Source: an uncultured Dorea sp. (GTDB lineage: Bacteria; Bacillota; Clostridia; Lachnospirales; Lachnospiraceae). Taken from it: a stretch of 64,000 nt of DNA. The notes under the pieces are model-generated. The model did no database searches, was not told where the DNA came from, and worked only from the letters and a program-made list of their open reading frames with translations. The stretch covers positions 30,267 to 94,266 of the forward strand of contig CAJTQA010000007.1 in NCBI GenBank assembly GCA_910578455.1, written 5' to 3'. The position numbers and the translations under genes are program-made. Positions within the stretch are counted from its first letter, which is position 1. Every line of letters starts with the position of its first letter. This document shows positions 44,253 through 52,908 of this stretch, in pieces.

Positions 44253-44632
44253 TAAGATATAATACGAATGATATTGAGTTGGACGTACAGGAGTTTATTT
44301 CTTTTGTGAATAAAGTCTGGCAGGGGGATTATGATGAGGATAAGACAGAGGGCGCATTGGGGAAAACGATAAATATAACTGCCCGGGATGGCAGCAAACT
44401 TGTAGGCTGTCTGCGGATACTGTCGGATGGCTGCTATTTTGGAACGATTACAGAGCTGCTTGTTCTTCCGGAGTACCAGGGGCAGGGAATAGGCAGCAGG
44501 CTTTTGAGACTTGCTGCGGAAAACACCCAAACTATGCTGTATTTCGGCGCACAGCCGGGGCTGGAAGAGTTTTATGAGAAAAATGGCTGCAAAAAAAGTT
44601 TACAATCTTACATAATAGAAAAGGAGAGATAG
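44249..44632 (+). CDS. GNAT family acetyltransferase
   Basis: 127 residues, a minimal GNAT. The acetyl-CoA loop is VLPEYQGQGIGSRLLRLA, and the fold ends with a short strand and LEEFYEKNGC. It overlaps the HD gene by 4 bases. The substrate is not predictable. Confidence 0.9.
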   Translation: MIRYNTNDIELDVQEFISFVNKVWQGDYDEDKTEGALGKTINITARDGSKLVGCLRILSDGCYFGTITELLVLPEYQGQGIGSRLLRLAAENTQTMLYFGAQPGLEEFYEKNGCKKSLQSYIIEKER

Positions 44633-44636
44633 GAAC

Positions 44637-45209
44637 GTGCTGCCGCAAAATAATAATTTTAAGATTACCCTCGCGCGCAGGGAGGATCTGCCGCAGATTT
44701 TACAGATTTACGAGCATGCAAGAAAGTTTATGAGGGAGTCGGGAAATGCCAGCCAGTGGAAGGACGGTTTCCCCCCGGAAGACATGCTTGCGGAAGATAT
44801 AGATGCCGGACAGCTATATGCAGTGCGGGATAGTAAGCGGGGCACAGTACATGGCGTGTTCGCGTTTATGACCGGGGAGGAGCCGACATATGCATATATT
44901 GAGCGGGGAAAATGGCTTTCTGACACGGAATACGGAACACTCCACCGCGTTGCCGGGGATGGGAAAGCACACGGCATTTTTGATGCGATTGCAAAGTTTT
45001 GTGAACAGAAAATCAGCCATCTTCGGATTGACACTCATGAAGACAATAAGGTGATGCAGCATTTGATTGAGAAAAACGGGTTCCAAAGGTGCGGCATTAT
45101 CTACGTGGAGGACGGCTCGCCGCGGATTGCGTATGAGAAGATAAAAGAGGGGGAGAACAGAAAGGTTAAGGCAAAGGAATTATTGCCCTTTGCATATAAA
45201 GTCGTATGA
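44637..45209 (+). CDS. GNAT family acetyltransferase (second)
   Basis: 190 residues from a GTG start with AAGGAG 10 bases upstream. GNAT features are present (LARREDLPQILQIYEHA at the start; LIEKNGFQRCGIIYVEDG near the end), but the acetyl-CoA loop is unusual, reading AGDGKAHGIFDAIAKF. It lies 4 bases after the first acetyltransferase. Its last 4 bases overlap the response regulator start. Confidence 0.82.
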   Translation: MLPQNNNFKITLARREDLPQILQIYEHARKFMRESGNASQWKDGFPPEDMLAEDIDAGQLYAVRDSKRGTVHGVFAFMTGEEPTYAYIERGKWLSDTEYGTLHRVAGDGKAHGIFDAIAKFCEQKISHLRIDTHEDNKVMQHLIEKNGFQRCGIIYVEDGSPRIAYEKIKEGENRKVKAKELLPFAYKVV

Positions 45210-45904
45210 ATTCAATTGCTATATGTGAGGACGACAGCTTTACGCTGGAAAAATTAGAGGAGATGGCGCGGTGTTATGTCAGGAGCAAAGGTTTGCATGC
45301 CGCTATACGGACATTTGCATCGGGCGAGGAGCTGATGCAGGAGCCGGGGGAGTATGATGTGGTTTTGCTGGACTTGAAACTCCCGGGCATAGACGGTGTT
45401 GAGCTGGCGAAAAAGCTTGGCGGGAGGAGCCGGATTATCTTTGTGACGGCCTATAAGGAATACGCGCTGGATGCGTTTGATGTAGGAGCAGTTCATTATC
45501 TGGTAAAACCTGTCGCTAAAGAGCAGCTGTTCCTTGCCCTTGACAGGGTGCGGGAGCGGCTTGGGAAAACGGAGAAGGAGACCCTTGGGATCTTGAAAAA
45601 TGGGGTATATGAAAGAATCCTGCTCCGTGATATTTTGTACTGTGAAGTTTTTGACCATCAGCTCTGCGTCCATACGCAGAACGGATGTTATGAATATTTT
45701 GGAACGCTTGATGTGCTGGAAGAAAAACTTGACGGGCGGTTCTTCCGCTGCCACAGAAGTTTTCTTGTAAATACAGAATATGTCGTCCGGCAGGAGAAGG
45801 GGGCGGCGGTTCTTATCAGCGGGGAGAAGGTGCCGGTGTCAAGGAGAAGGCAGAAGGAATTCAGGCAAAGTATGCTGGATTTTTTGAAGGATGAGATATT
45901 CTGA
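45206..45904 (+). CDS. LytTR-family response regulator (AgrA-like)
   Basis: 232 residues. Receiver domain (1-120) with the acidic pair ICEDD, phospho-Asp in VLLDLKLPGIDG, Thr in FVTAYKEYA and Lys in LVKPV. LytTR DNA-binding domain (about 130-230) with FFRCHRSFLVN. It probably controls transcription when phosphorylated by the next gene's kinase. The start overlaps the acetyltransferase stop (ATGA) and has a weak ribosome site. Confidence 0.93.
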   Translation: MNSIAICEDDSFTLEKLEEMARCYVRSKGLHAAIRTFASGEELMQEPGEYDVVLLDLKLPGIDGVELAKKLGGRSRIIFVTAYKEYALDAFDVGAVHYLVKPVAKEQLFLALDRVRERLGKTEKETLGILKNGVYERILLRDILYCEVFDHQLCVHTQNGCYEYFGTLDVLEEKLDGRFFRCHRSFLVNTEYVVRQEKGAAVLISGEKVPVSRRRQKEFRQSMLDFLKDEIF

Positions 45905-45920
45905 AAAATGGGGTGATAGG

Positions 45921-47075
45921 ATGGGCGGGGCGGAAAGCTTTCATGCAGGATTGTTCTATGTGTGGTGGATGTTTATCAATGGCTTTCTTTCTTTTTTTGA
46001 GATGCGGTTTTTACAGGACATGGCAGGAGCCCGGAGACGGATTTCTGCGGCTGTCTGCCTTTTTGCGAGCTGCGCGCTTACATTTCTGACGATGTATCTG
46101 CAAAGCTCTGAGCTTTGCAGGATGCTCCTGCATACAGGGCTTATCTTCTGCTTTTCCGTATTTGCCATGAAATTTAAAGTGTTTGAGGCGGTTGCGCCTG
46201 CGGCAGTCATTTTGACTTTGTATTCCTTTATGGAAGGATTTCAGAATGTTTTGATGAGCCGTCTTGTGGAAAAGAGCATGAGCGAGCAGATGGGGATTGC
46301 GGTGCAGTTTGCGGTAACAGGCGTATTGGCGGTGCTGACGGCAGGGAGCCTTTGCTTTATCGCGAAGAAGTCTGCGAGTATGAGAAAGGAGCGGGAATCT
46401 TCTTATCGGCATGTGCTTGACGATCTGGACGAGGTGAAAAGGCGAAATGAAAGATATCTTGCATTTCAGCACGACATCGACAACCATCTTCTGGTTGTGC
46501 AAGGGCTTGTGCGGGAAAAGAGGTATGAGGAAGCAGAGGAGTATTACGGAAACTTAAAAGTCCGCTCAGACAGCCTGGCAGCGGGAATCCATACGGGAAA
46601 TCTGGCGGCAGATGTGCTTTTGAAGGAGAAGGCAGGCCTTGCGGAGTCAAAGGGGATAAAGGTAAGCTGCGATGTCCATTTTTCAAGGAAGTTTTTTATC
46701 GAAGACGCCGACCTCTGTACGATTTTGGCAAATGGGATGGACAATGCCATTCAGGCATGTATGAAAGAAAGCCAGGAGAAACGTGAAATTACGGTCAAAG
46801 CGGGGATGAAACACCAATTCCTGATTCTCAATATGACAAATACGTATAATGCGCCTGAACTTAAGCCTTTGGCGGTGGGCGGCGCTGACGGCAGTGTTGG
46901 GGGGCTCCTGCAAGAGAGCGATTACGGTGTTGGCTTAAGAAATATAAAACGGACGGTTGAAAAGTATGGGGGAACGATGCGGGCGGAACGGAAACAGGGG
47001 AAGTTCTGCCTTAGGATGATGCTGTGCCTTGAGCCGTCTGCCAAAGGAGCAAGCCTGTCTGATAAAGAAAAGTGA
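45921..47075 (+). CDS. GHKL-domain sensor histidine kinase (AgrC-like)
   Basis: About 384 residues. Five membrane helices in the first 165 residues, then the H-box FQHDIDNHLLVVQGL, the N-box ILANGMDNAIQACM, and the G-box YGVGLRNIKR. This is the AgrC/HPK10 layout that often senses a cyclic peptide or a small molecule. The ATG at 45921 has GGGGTGAT upstream; an ATG at 45891 lies inside the regulator gene. No agrB/agrD pair is in the window. Confidence 0.9.
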   Translation: MGGAESFHAGLFYVWWMFINGFLSFFEMRFLQDMAGARRRISAAVCLFASCALTFLTMYLQSSELCRMLLHTGLIFCFSVFAMKFKVFEAVAPAAVILTLYSFMEGFQNVLMSRLVEKSMSEQMGIAVQFAVTGVLAVLTAGSLCFIAKKSASMRKERESSYRHVLDDLDEVKRRNERYLAFQHDIDNHLLVVQGLVREKRYEEAEEYYGNLKVRSDSLAAGIHTGNLAADVLLKEKAGLAESKGIKVSCDVHFSRKFFIEDADLCTILANGMDNAIQACMKESQEKREITVKAGMKHQFLILNMTNTYNAPELKPLAVGGADGSVGGLLQESDYGVGLRNIKRTVEKYGGTMRAERKQGKFCLRMMLCLEPSAKGASLSDKEK

Positions 47076-47147
47076 CCGCTTGCGAAGGGAGGGTGACCAT
47101 CTGCGGAAAACGGCTTGTTGCGGGAGGCATATTTTCCGATATATCTG

Positions 47148-47159
47148 TATACCGGTATA
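47148..47159. promoter_or_regulatory. 12-base perfect palindrome
   Basis: TATACCGGTATA stands about 40 bases before the next gene. It could be a binding site for a dimeric regulator; LytTR sites are usually direct repeats, so the neighbouring regulator is not the clear candidate. Confidence 0.35.
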
Positions 47160-47199
47160 GATGGTGTACGAAAAAGATATATAAGGAGATGTGAGGAAA

Positions 47200-47517
47200 A
47201 TGATGAATGTATTAGGGACAGGGCATTTTAACCCTCAGGCGGTGCTGAGCCGCGGCAGCCAGATGAATCCTGTGAATACGGGGGCGGCAGAGGAAAGTGA
47301 GAAGAAACAAAGGACACTGGAGGAAGAGAAAAAAGCGATTCAGAATTCTCTGCTGCTTATGAAGACGACATCCGGCGACAGCGTGGGCTCGGAGGAGAGC
47401 ATAGAGTTTCTGGAAAGGAAATTGGAGGAGATTGAAAACAGGATTAAGACCGGAGAAAAAGAAACGTCAAAAGTTCCGGCCAATAATTTTGATGTGTACT
47501 GTGGTACGGAATATTAA
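47200..47517 (+). CDS. small coiled-coil protein of unknown function
   Basis: About 105 residues. A flexible Gly/Asn/Ser N-terminus (about 1-35) precedes two charged helices (about 40-58 and 68-90, KKQRTLEEEKKAIQNSLL; SIEFLERKLEEIENRIK), then an Asn/Asp tail ending YCGTEY. AAGGAGATGTGAGGAAA precedes ATGATG; the first ATG (47200) is used here. It follows the two-component genes by 124 bases and has a palindrome upstream, so it could be a target of that system. No signal peptide. Confidence 0.6.
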   Translation: MMNVLGTGHFNPQAVLSRGSQMNPVNTGAAEESEKKQRTLEEEKKAIQNSLLLMKTTSGDSVGSEESIEFLERKLEEIENRIKTGEKETSKVPANNFDVYCGTEY

Positions 47518-47565
47518 AATTTTACATTAAGATCAGGCTGCAGCAATTAAAATAATATTTTCAGG

Positions 47566-47608
47566 AAGGCATCTTATAGAAAATATCTATAAGATGCCTT
47601 GCTTTATA
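47566..47608 (+). terminator. hairpin terminator
   Basis: A perfect 15-base stem (47566-47580 with 47586-47600) and a 5-base loop. The T run after it is short and broken (GCTTTATA), so efficiency is unsure. Confidence 0.65.
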
Positions 47609-47620
47609 CAAACTATCAAT

Positions 47621-47649
47621 TATACAGAGTAAAGCCATGATGATATAAT
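47621..47649 (+). promoter_or_regulatory. possible promoter of the 47.7-56.9 kb cluster
   Basis: TATACA, 17 bases, a perfect TATAAT (47644-47649), 42 bases before the first gene of the cluster. Confidence 0.45.
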
Positions 47650-47690
47650 GACATGAAAGTGCATTAAAGATTGAGATAAGAGAGAATGTG

Positions 47691-48383
47691 ATGAAAAATA
47701 AGAAACTGTGGATATTTATTGGCATCATTGCTGCGATTTTAGTTTTAGACCACATTTTTAAGTGGTCTTCTTGTATTGGAGATTTTGATAACCTGCGGTT
47801 TTTAAAAGATATCGTGAACGAGAATCTTTTTCTTGCAGTGTTGCTCTACATTGGCATCACAATTATAGGGTGCGTTGTGCTGGCGCTGCCGGGGGTTACT
47901 TTTGCCATTGCGGCAGGGCTCTTGTTTGGCCCGGTGCTTGGAACGCTCTGCTGCTCGGCAGCGACGACCATAGGTGCGATGTTAGCGTTTGCCGTGGGAC
48001 GGTTTTTCCTGAAAGACAGTATAAAACCGATGGCAATGAAGAATAAATATATTAAAAAATGGCTTTTCGGAGAGAACGGCGGCAATGAGGTTTTTATCCT
48101 TATGATTACGAGGCTGGTTCCGGTCTTTCCGTATAATCTTCAGAATTTTGCCTACGGGGTGACGGATATTAGTTTCGGCACCTATTCTGTCTGCTCCCTG
48201 ATCTTCATGCTGCCCGGAACTGCCATGTATACAGTTGGAACGGCGGGCCTTGCGGACAAGGAAAACCGGATTATGTATATCGGGATTGCTCTGATTTTGG
48301 CTGTAGTGGTGATGGGGCTTGGAGCATTTTTGAAGAAACGTTACATGAAAGAGGGGCAGGATGATGGAGGCACAGAGGGGTAG
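47691..48383 (+). CDS. TVP38/TMEM64 (VTT) family membrane protein, first copy
   Basis: 230 residues. A first helix (about 5-22), then the VTT domain with helices near 45-65, 70-95, 135-155, 165-185 and 195-215. The VTT core motif appears as ALPGVTFAIAAGLLFGPVLG and TRLVPVFPYNLQNFAYG. Such proteins are seen in metalloid and sulfur gene sets and with mercury reductases, but the transported molecule is not established. Its 3' end overlaps the Fe-S gene by 23 bases, strong evidence of coupling. Confidence 0.87.
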   Translation: MKNKKLWIFIGIIAAILVLDHIFKWSSCIGDFDNLRFLKDIVNENLFLAVLLYIGITIIGCVVLALPGVTFAIAAGLLFGPVLGTLCCSAATTIGAMLAFAVGRFFLKDSIKPMAMKNKYIKKWLFGENGGNEVFILMITRLVPVFPYNLQNFAYGVTDISFGTYSVCSLIFMLPGTAMYTVGTAGLADKENRIMYIGIALILAVVVMGLGAFLKKRYMKEGQDDGGTEG

Positions 48384-49347
48384 GACTACAGACACGTCGA
48401 AATGCGTGCATTGCCATATTTGCCGGAAGAACTGTGTGTTTTTGGAGAAATACGGGATCGATATCGGGGATGCGGCGAGGCTTAATGAGCTGGCGTACCA
48501 CTGTTTTCTGTGCGGGCGGTGCAGCGAGGTCTGTCCGGTAGGGATCGACGGGCGGCAGGTGGTGGCGGATATGCGCCGCAGGCAGGTAAGCGAGGATGCA
48601 GGAGCGTATGTAAATAAAAAATATAAGCGGATGATTTCGGAAAAGAAGGATTATCTGTACCGGAACTACCGGCATATTACGGAAAAGAGCGTCCTGTTTC
48701 CGGGCTGCAATTTTCCGTCAGTGTATCCGAAGACAGCAAAGAGGCTTGCGAAGATATTGCTGGAGCGGGCGGGAATCGGAACGGTGTATGAGTGCTGCGG
48801 GAAACCCATTGCCGATATCGGTATGGCCGGACAGGAAGAAAAGATATTGCAGGAGATAGAGGGGCGGCTTTTCGGAGCAGGGGTGACAGAGATTATCACG
48901 GTCTGCCCCAACTGTGAGGATTATTTGTGCGGGCGCGTTTCTATGAGGGTCGTGAACATATATGAAAAATTAAAGGAACTGGGGATTGGCGGCAAGATAT
49001 CCGGGGGATGCCGTATGTTCCGGCCTTGTCCGGACAGGGAGAAGGGCAGATGGCTTAAGGATATTGAGTTTTTCCTGGAGAGAGAATGCAGTGTCATCGA
49101 GGATGTCCAGTGTTGCGGGCTTGGTGGCAACGGCGGGGTGATGGAGCCGGAGCTTGCGAAAGGATTTGCAAAGAAGGTGAAGAAGTGCCCGGATACGGTC
49201 TATACTTACTGCGGCTCCTGCGCGGGCAACCTTACGAGAAACGGGTGCAAAAAGGTGCGCCATGTGCTGCCGGAGATTCTTGGAACAGGGGAACGGCCGG
49301 ACACGGTCAAGTCGCTCATTAACCGCATGCGGACAAAAAATCTGTGA
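48361..49347 (+). CDS. CCG-domain 4Fe-4S oxidoreductase subunit (GlpC/HdrB-like)
   Basis: 328 residues. Two ferredoxin clusters are N-terminal (CVHCHICRKNC and CFLCGRCSEVCPVG). Two CCG domains follow (YECCGKP near 143; VQCCGLGGNGG near 250 with YCGSCAGN after), as in the GlpC, LutA and HdrB group. It likely passes electrons or handles a thiol substrate at the membrane, with the overlapping VTT gene as partner. ATGATG with AGGGGCAGG upstream; the first ATG is used. Confidence 0.85.
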   Translation: MMEAQRGRTTDTSKCVHCHICRKNCVFLEKYGIDIGDAARLNELAYHCFLCGRCSEVCPVGIDGRQVVADMRRRQVSEDAGAYVNKKYKRMISEKKDYLYRNYRHITEKSVLFPGCNFPSVYPKTAKRLAKILLERAGIGTVYECCGKPIADIGMAGQEEKILQEIEGRLFGAGVTEIITVCPNCEDYLCGRVSMRVVNIYEKLKELGIGGKISGGCRMFRPCPDREKGRWLKDIEFFLERECSVIEDVQCCGLGGNGGVMEPELAKGFAKKVKKCPDTVYTYCGSCAGNLTRNGCKKVRHVLPEILGTGERPDTVKSLINRMRTKNL

Positions 49348-49410
49348 TTTTGGAAATAATGCAGTCAGATAGGGAGAAGGCATCTGCGCCAAGATGCCGG
49401 AAAGGGATGC

Positions 49411-50802
49411 ATGAGAAAAAAAGCGTTGATCATATTTACCCGAGTGCCGGTTCCGGGGAAGACGAAGACAAGGCTGATGCCTTATTTTACGCCTGAGCAG
49501 TGTGCAAAGCTGCATTGCTGCTTTTTAAAGGATATTGCAGCGACGTGCAAAGAAGGGCAGGCTGAGGCAGACTTGTATGTGTGTTACAGTGAACCCGCAG
49601 ATGATGACGGGGAGGAATCATTTTTTGGAAGGACGGCGGGATATCAGGGCGGTTCTGGCAGGCTCGGAAAAATATTCGGGGAGTGTGCCGGATATTTCCC
49701 CCAGGAGGGAGAGAACCTGGGGCAGCGGATGTATCGTGCCATAGAGAAGGTGCTGGAAAGAGGTTATGAGTCCTGCCTGCTGATGGGAACGGATGTGCCG
49801 GAGGTACAGTGGGGGGATATCCGGCTGGCATATAAGATTCTTGAGCGGAAGGATGTGGTGCTTAGTCCTACCGCGGACGGCGGATATTATCTTGTGGGAA
49901 TGAAGGCTGCCCGGAAAGAAGTTTTTGAAAAGCAGACTTACGGACACGGGAGCGTCCTTTATCATACGGTGTGTGGGCTAAAGTCAAAAGGTCTGTCTGC
50001 CGGGCTTGGAAAAGAGCGTTACGATATAGACACGAGAGAGGATATCGAAAGCTTTCGGGACAGGATGAGATCTTGCAAATCTCTGCAGAAAACGGAGACG
50101 GGAAAATACTTAATGAGGACAGGAAAGATTTCCGTGATTGTGCCTGTCTACAATGAAAAAAAGACGGTCGGGAGACTTCTTGAAGACCTGGAAAAGATAA
50201 AGGAGCGGTGCGAGATTATCTTTGTGGACGGGGGGAGTACGGACGGAACTCCGGAGGAGATAAGCCCTGATTTCAGACTTCTCTGTTCGAAAAAGGGAAG
50301 GGCGGCACAGATGAACCTGGGGGCGAAGGAGAGCTCGGGGGATATCCTGTTTTTCCTCCACTGCGACAGTGAGCTGCCGGAGAGGCCGCTGGAGCAGATT
50401 CGTTATGTGATGAAGGATTACCGGGTGGGATGCTTTGGGATTGCGTTTCATTCGAGGAATTTCTTTATGTATACATGCCGCGTCATCTCCAATCATAGGA
50501 TTAAGGACAGGAACGTGGTGTTCGGCGACCAGGGAATCTTTATCGACCGGAGATTGTTTTTTGAGATGGGGATGTTCCCGGAGCTGCCCGTTATGGAGGA
50601 CTATGAGTTTTCCCTGGGGCTTAAGGGGCGGGGGGAGAAGATTGGGATAGCGAAAAAGAGGATTTATACGTCTGACAGGAGGTTCCCGGCGGGAACGATA
50701 CCGAAACTTAAAGAGATGTGGAAGATGAACCGGCTCAGGAAGAAGTATCGGGATGGGGCGGACATAAAGGAGATTGCAAGGCTGTATAAAGATGTGCGGT
50801 GA
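49411..50802 (+). CDS. fused TIGR04282 (DUF2064) - TIGR04283 glycosyltransferase
   Basis: 463 residues in two parts. Residues 1-215 form the DUF2064/TIGR04282 domain (FTRVPVPGKTKTRL, MGTDVPE, SPTADGGYYLVG), a nucleotidyl-transferase-like fold. Residues 225-463 form a GT2 domain of the TIGR04283 type (SVIVPVYNEKKTVGRLL, FVDGGSTDGT, FGDQGIFIDR). These two families are annotated as arsenosugar biosynthesis glycosyltransferases and usually occur as separate neighbours; here they are joined. The ATG is 63 bases after the Fe-S gene. Confidence 0.88.
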   Translation: MRKKALIIFTRVPVPGKTKTRLMPYFTPEQCAKLHCCFLKDIAATCKEGQAEADLYVCYSEPADDDGEESFFGRTAGYQGGSGRLGKIFGECAGYFPQEGENLGQRMYRAIEKVLERGYESCLLMGTDVPEVQWGDIRLAYKILERKDVVLSPTADGGYYLVGMKAARKEVFEKQTYGHGSVLYHTVCGLKSKGLSAGLGKERYDIDTREDIESFRDRMRSCKSLQKTETGKYLMRTGKISVIVPVYNEKKTVGRLLEDLEKIKERCEIIFVDGGSTDGTPEEISPDFRLLCSKKGRAAQMNLGAKESSGDILFFLHCDSELPERPLEQIRYVMKDYRVGCFGIAFHSRNFFMYTCRVISNHRIKDRNVVFGDQGIFIDRRLFFEMGMFPELPVMEDYEFSLGLKGRGEKIGIAKKRIYTSDRRFPAGTIPKLKEMWKMNRLRKKYRDGADIKEIARLYKDVR

Positions 50803-50815
50803 GAGAGGTGCTGGT

Positions 50816-51823
50816 TTGGACAGGATCAAGGGATTGAGGGAATATGTGAAAAGGGCTGAATTCCGGGAGGCGATGGGGCTGCCGGGGGTGGTTTGCGAGG
50901 AGTACCGGCTGTTGGCGCAGGGGGAGTATAATATGAATTATATTTTCACCCATCCGGTCAGCGGCAGGGAGTTTCTTTTGCGGGTGAACTGCGGGAGCCA
51001 GATGCATCTTGAAAATCAGATTGAGTATGAATATCATGCGTTGGAGCTTTTAAAGGATTCGGGAAGGACGCCGAAGGTGTTTTATGTGGACGGGAGCTTA
51101 AAAGAGTTAGGGCATGGGGTGCTGGTGATGGAATATCTTCCGGGGAAAAGTCTTGATTACCGGAAGGATATGGGGATTGCGGCGCAGTGTCTTGCGGATA
51201 TACACAGCGTTCCGGTGTCGGCGGGCGACGGGCTTTTGTCTCCGGCGGACCCTCTGAGGGCGATCCTTAACGAGTGCGAGGAGATGGTGAAGGTCTATAT
51301 GGACTCTCCCCTGGGAGACGGGGAGACGAAAAGAGCCGTCCGGGAGCTTTTGGACAGAGGATGGGAGAGGTCCCGGCAGACAGAGAGCCGGAAAGGTTAC
51401 CGGTGCTGTATTAATACGGAGCTTAATTCTACGAATTTCCTTATCAACGGGGAGGGCAGGGAGAATTACCTGATTGACTGGGAAAAGCCGCTGTACGGGG
51501 AGCCGGCGCAGGATCTGGGGCATTTTCTTGCTCCTACGACTACGTTCTGGAAGACGGATGTAATACTTACGCCCCGGGAGACGGAGGATTTCCTGGAGAA
51601 ATATATGGAGGCCGCAGACGGGAGGTTCCCGGTGGAGGGGCTTAAGGAGAGGGTCTGTATGTTTATCCCGGTTACCTGTCTGAGAGGGGTGACGTGGTGC
51701 GCTATGGCATGGGTTCAGTACCAGCAGCCGGATAAGCTTATTTTTAACGAGTCTACATACAAAAAGCTTGAGGCGTACCTTTCCCATGATTTCCTTAAGA
51801 TGCTGTCACGGGATTATTTTTAG
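50816..51823 (+). CDS. APH/choline-kinase-like protein with altered catalytic loop
   Basis: About 335 residues of the aminoglycoside phosphotransferase fold: N-lobe with FLLRVNCGSQ, hinge VLVMEYLPGKSL, catalytic loop, then YLIDWEKPLYGEPAQDLGHFL. The usual HGD at the loop start reads NTE (INTELNSTNFLI), so the base Asp is Glu and the His is Asn; the metal-binding Asn and the second Asp are kept. It may be a kinase with a different chemistry or a nucleotide-binding partner. TTG at 50816 with GAGAGG upstream is preferred; ATG at 50792 is the alternative. Confidence 0.8.
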   Translation: MDRIKGLREYVKRAEFREAMGLPGVVCEEYRLLAQGEYNMNYIFTHPVSGREFLLRVNCGSQMHLENQIEYEYHALELLKDSGRTPKVFYVDGSLKELGHGVLVMEYLPGKSLDYRKDMGIAAQCLADIHSVPVSAGDGLLSPADPLRAILNECEEMVKVYMDSPLGDGETKRAVRELLDRGWERSRQTESRKGYRCCINTELNSTNFLINGEGRENYLIDWEKPLYGEPAQDLGHFLAPTTTFWKTDVILTPRETEDFLEKYMEAADGRFPVEGLKERVCMFIPVTCLRGVTWCAMAWVQYQQPDKLIFNESTYKKLEAYLSHDFLKMLSRDYF

Positions 51824-51868
51824 AGGATGAGTTTTTTGCATGAAAAATACAGGCGAGAGGTAAAAATT

Positions 51869-52573
51869 ATGGACAAGAAAAAAAGGAACCAGATAGGGAG
51901 GGCGGCGGTGGTGCTTGCTGCGTTGGCGGCGTTTTTGATATACTGCTTTGTTCCGTCGGTGAACCGGACGATGCATACGGTGCTGGCGGCCTTTGCCAGC
52001 GGTGATTTTACGGTGGTGAGGGATTTTGTGGAGTCTTACGGGGCGTATGCGGCGGCAGTCTCATTTCTGCTGATGATCTTACAGTCGATCGCAGCTCCTT
52101 TGCCGGCGTTTCTTTTGACCTTTGCCAATGCGAATCTGTTTGGCTGGTGGAAAGGGGCGGTTCTTTCCTGGTCAAGCGCCATGGCGGGGGCGGCGGTGTG
52201 CTTTTACATCGCAAGGCTCCTGGGGCGGGACGTTGCGGAAAAGCTTACGAGCCGGGCGGGTCTTAAGCAGATCGATGTGTTTTTTGAGAGGCATGGGAGG
52301 ATGAGTATTCTGATCGCCAGGCTTTTGCCGTTTATGTCTTTTGATATCGTGAGCTATGCGGCGGGGCTTACTTCCATGTCTTTTGGGAGTTTCTTTATTG
52401 CTACGGGCATCGGGCAGCTCCCGGCGACGATTATCTATTCTTATGTGGGCAGTATGCTGACGGGAGGGGCGAAACTGTTTGTGACAGGATTACTTCTTCT
52501 GTCTGCCATATCAGCTTTGATAGTTTTATTCAAGCAGCTGTATAATGAAAAACGAAAAAAGGAGGACAAGTAA
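51869..52573 (+). CDS. TVP38/TMEM64 (VTT) family membrane protein, second copy
   Basis: 234 residues, a second VTT protein only distantly similar to the first. ARLLPFMSFDIVSYAAGLTSMSFGSF is the C-terminal half of the core motif. Helices at about 10-28, 55-80, 85-115, 145-165, 175-195, 200-222. GAGAGGTAAAAATT sets the ATG at 51869; one at 51827 touches AGAGG and is less likely. It stops on the base before the next gene. Confidence 0.87.
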   Translation: MDKKKRNQIGRAAVVLAALAAFLIYCFVPSVNRTMHTVLAAFASGDFTVVRDFVESYGAYAAAVSFLLMILQSIAAPLPAFLLTFANANLFGWWKGAVLSWSSAMAGAAVCFYIARLLGRDVAEKLTSRAGLKQIDVFFERHGRMSILIARLLPFMSFDIVSYAAGLTSMSFGSFFIATGIGQLPATIIYSYVGSMLTGGAKLFVTGLLLLSAISALIVLFKQLYNEKRKKEDK

Positions 52574-52906
52574 ATGAATACTTATTACAATCCGGAGGAT
52601 CTGGCAAAATTTGGCACAATGGGCGAGGAGGCTCCGAAACTTTGGGAGAATTTCATGCAGTATTACGGCTCAGTATTTGCAGAGGGAGCGCTGACGGCCA
52701 GGGAGAAGTCTCTGATTGCGCTGGCGGTGGCAACTGCGGTCCAGTGCCCGTACTGCATCGACTCTTATACGCAGGACTGCCTGTCAAAGGGCGTTGACGA
52801 GGAGCAGATGACGGAGGCCGTCCATGTGGCGGCGGCGATTAAGGGCGGCGCGGCGCTGGTTCACGGAGTGCAGATGAAAAACATTGTGAAGAAACTGGAG
52901 CTTTAA
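52574..52906 (+). CDS. AhpD/CMD-like arsenosugar-associated peroxidase-like protein
   Basis: 110 residues, all-helical. Cys58 and Cys61 form the CPYC redox pair in the carboxymuconolactone decarboxylase/AhpD fold, followed by IKGGAALVHG. Members of this branch are the small peroxidase-like proteins next to ArsS. It has no gap to the upstream VTT gene, AAAGGAGG being inside that gene, and is 2 bases from arsS. Confidence 0.85.
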   Translation: MNTYYNPEDLAKFGTMGEEAPKLWENFMQYYGSVFAEGALTAREKSLIALAVATAVQCPYCIDSYTQDCLSKGVDEEQMTEAVHVAAAIKGGAALVHGVQMKNIVKKLEL

Positions 52907-52908
52907 TT

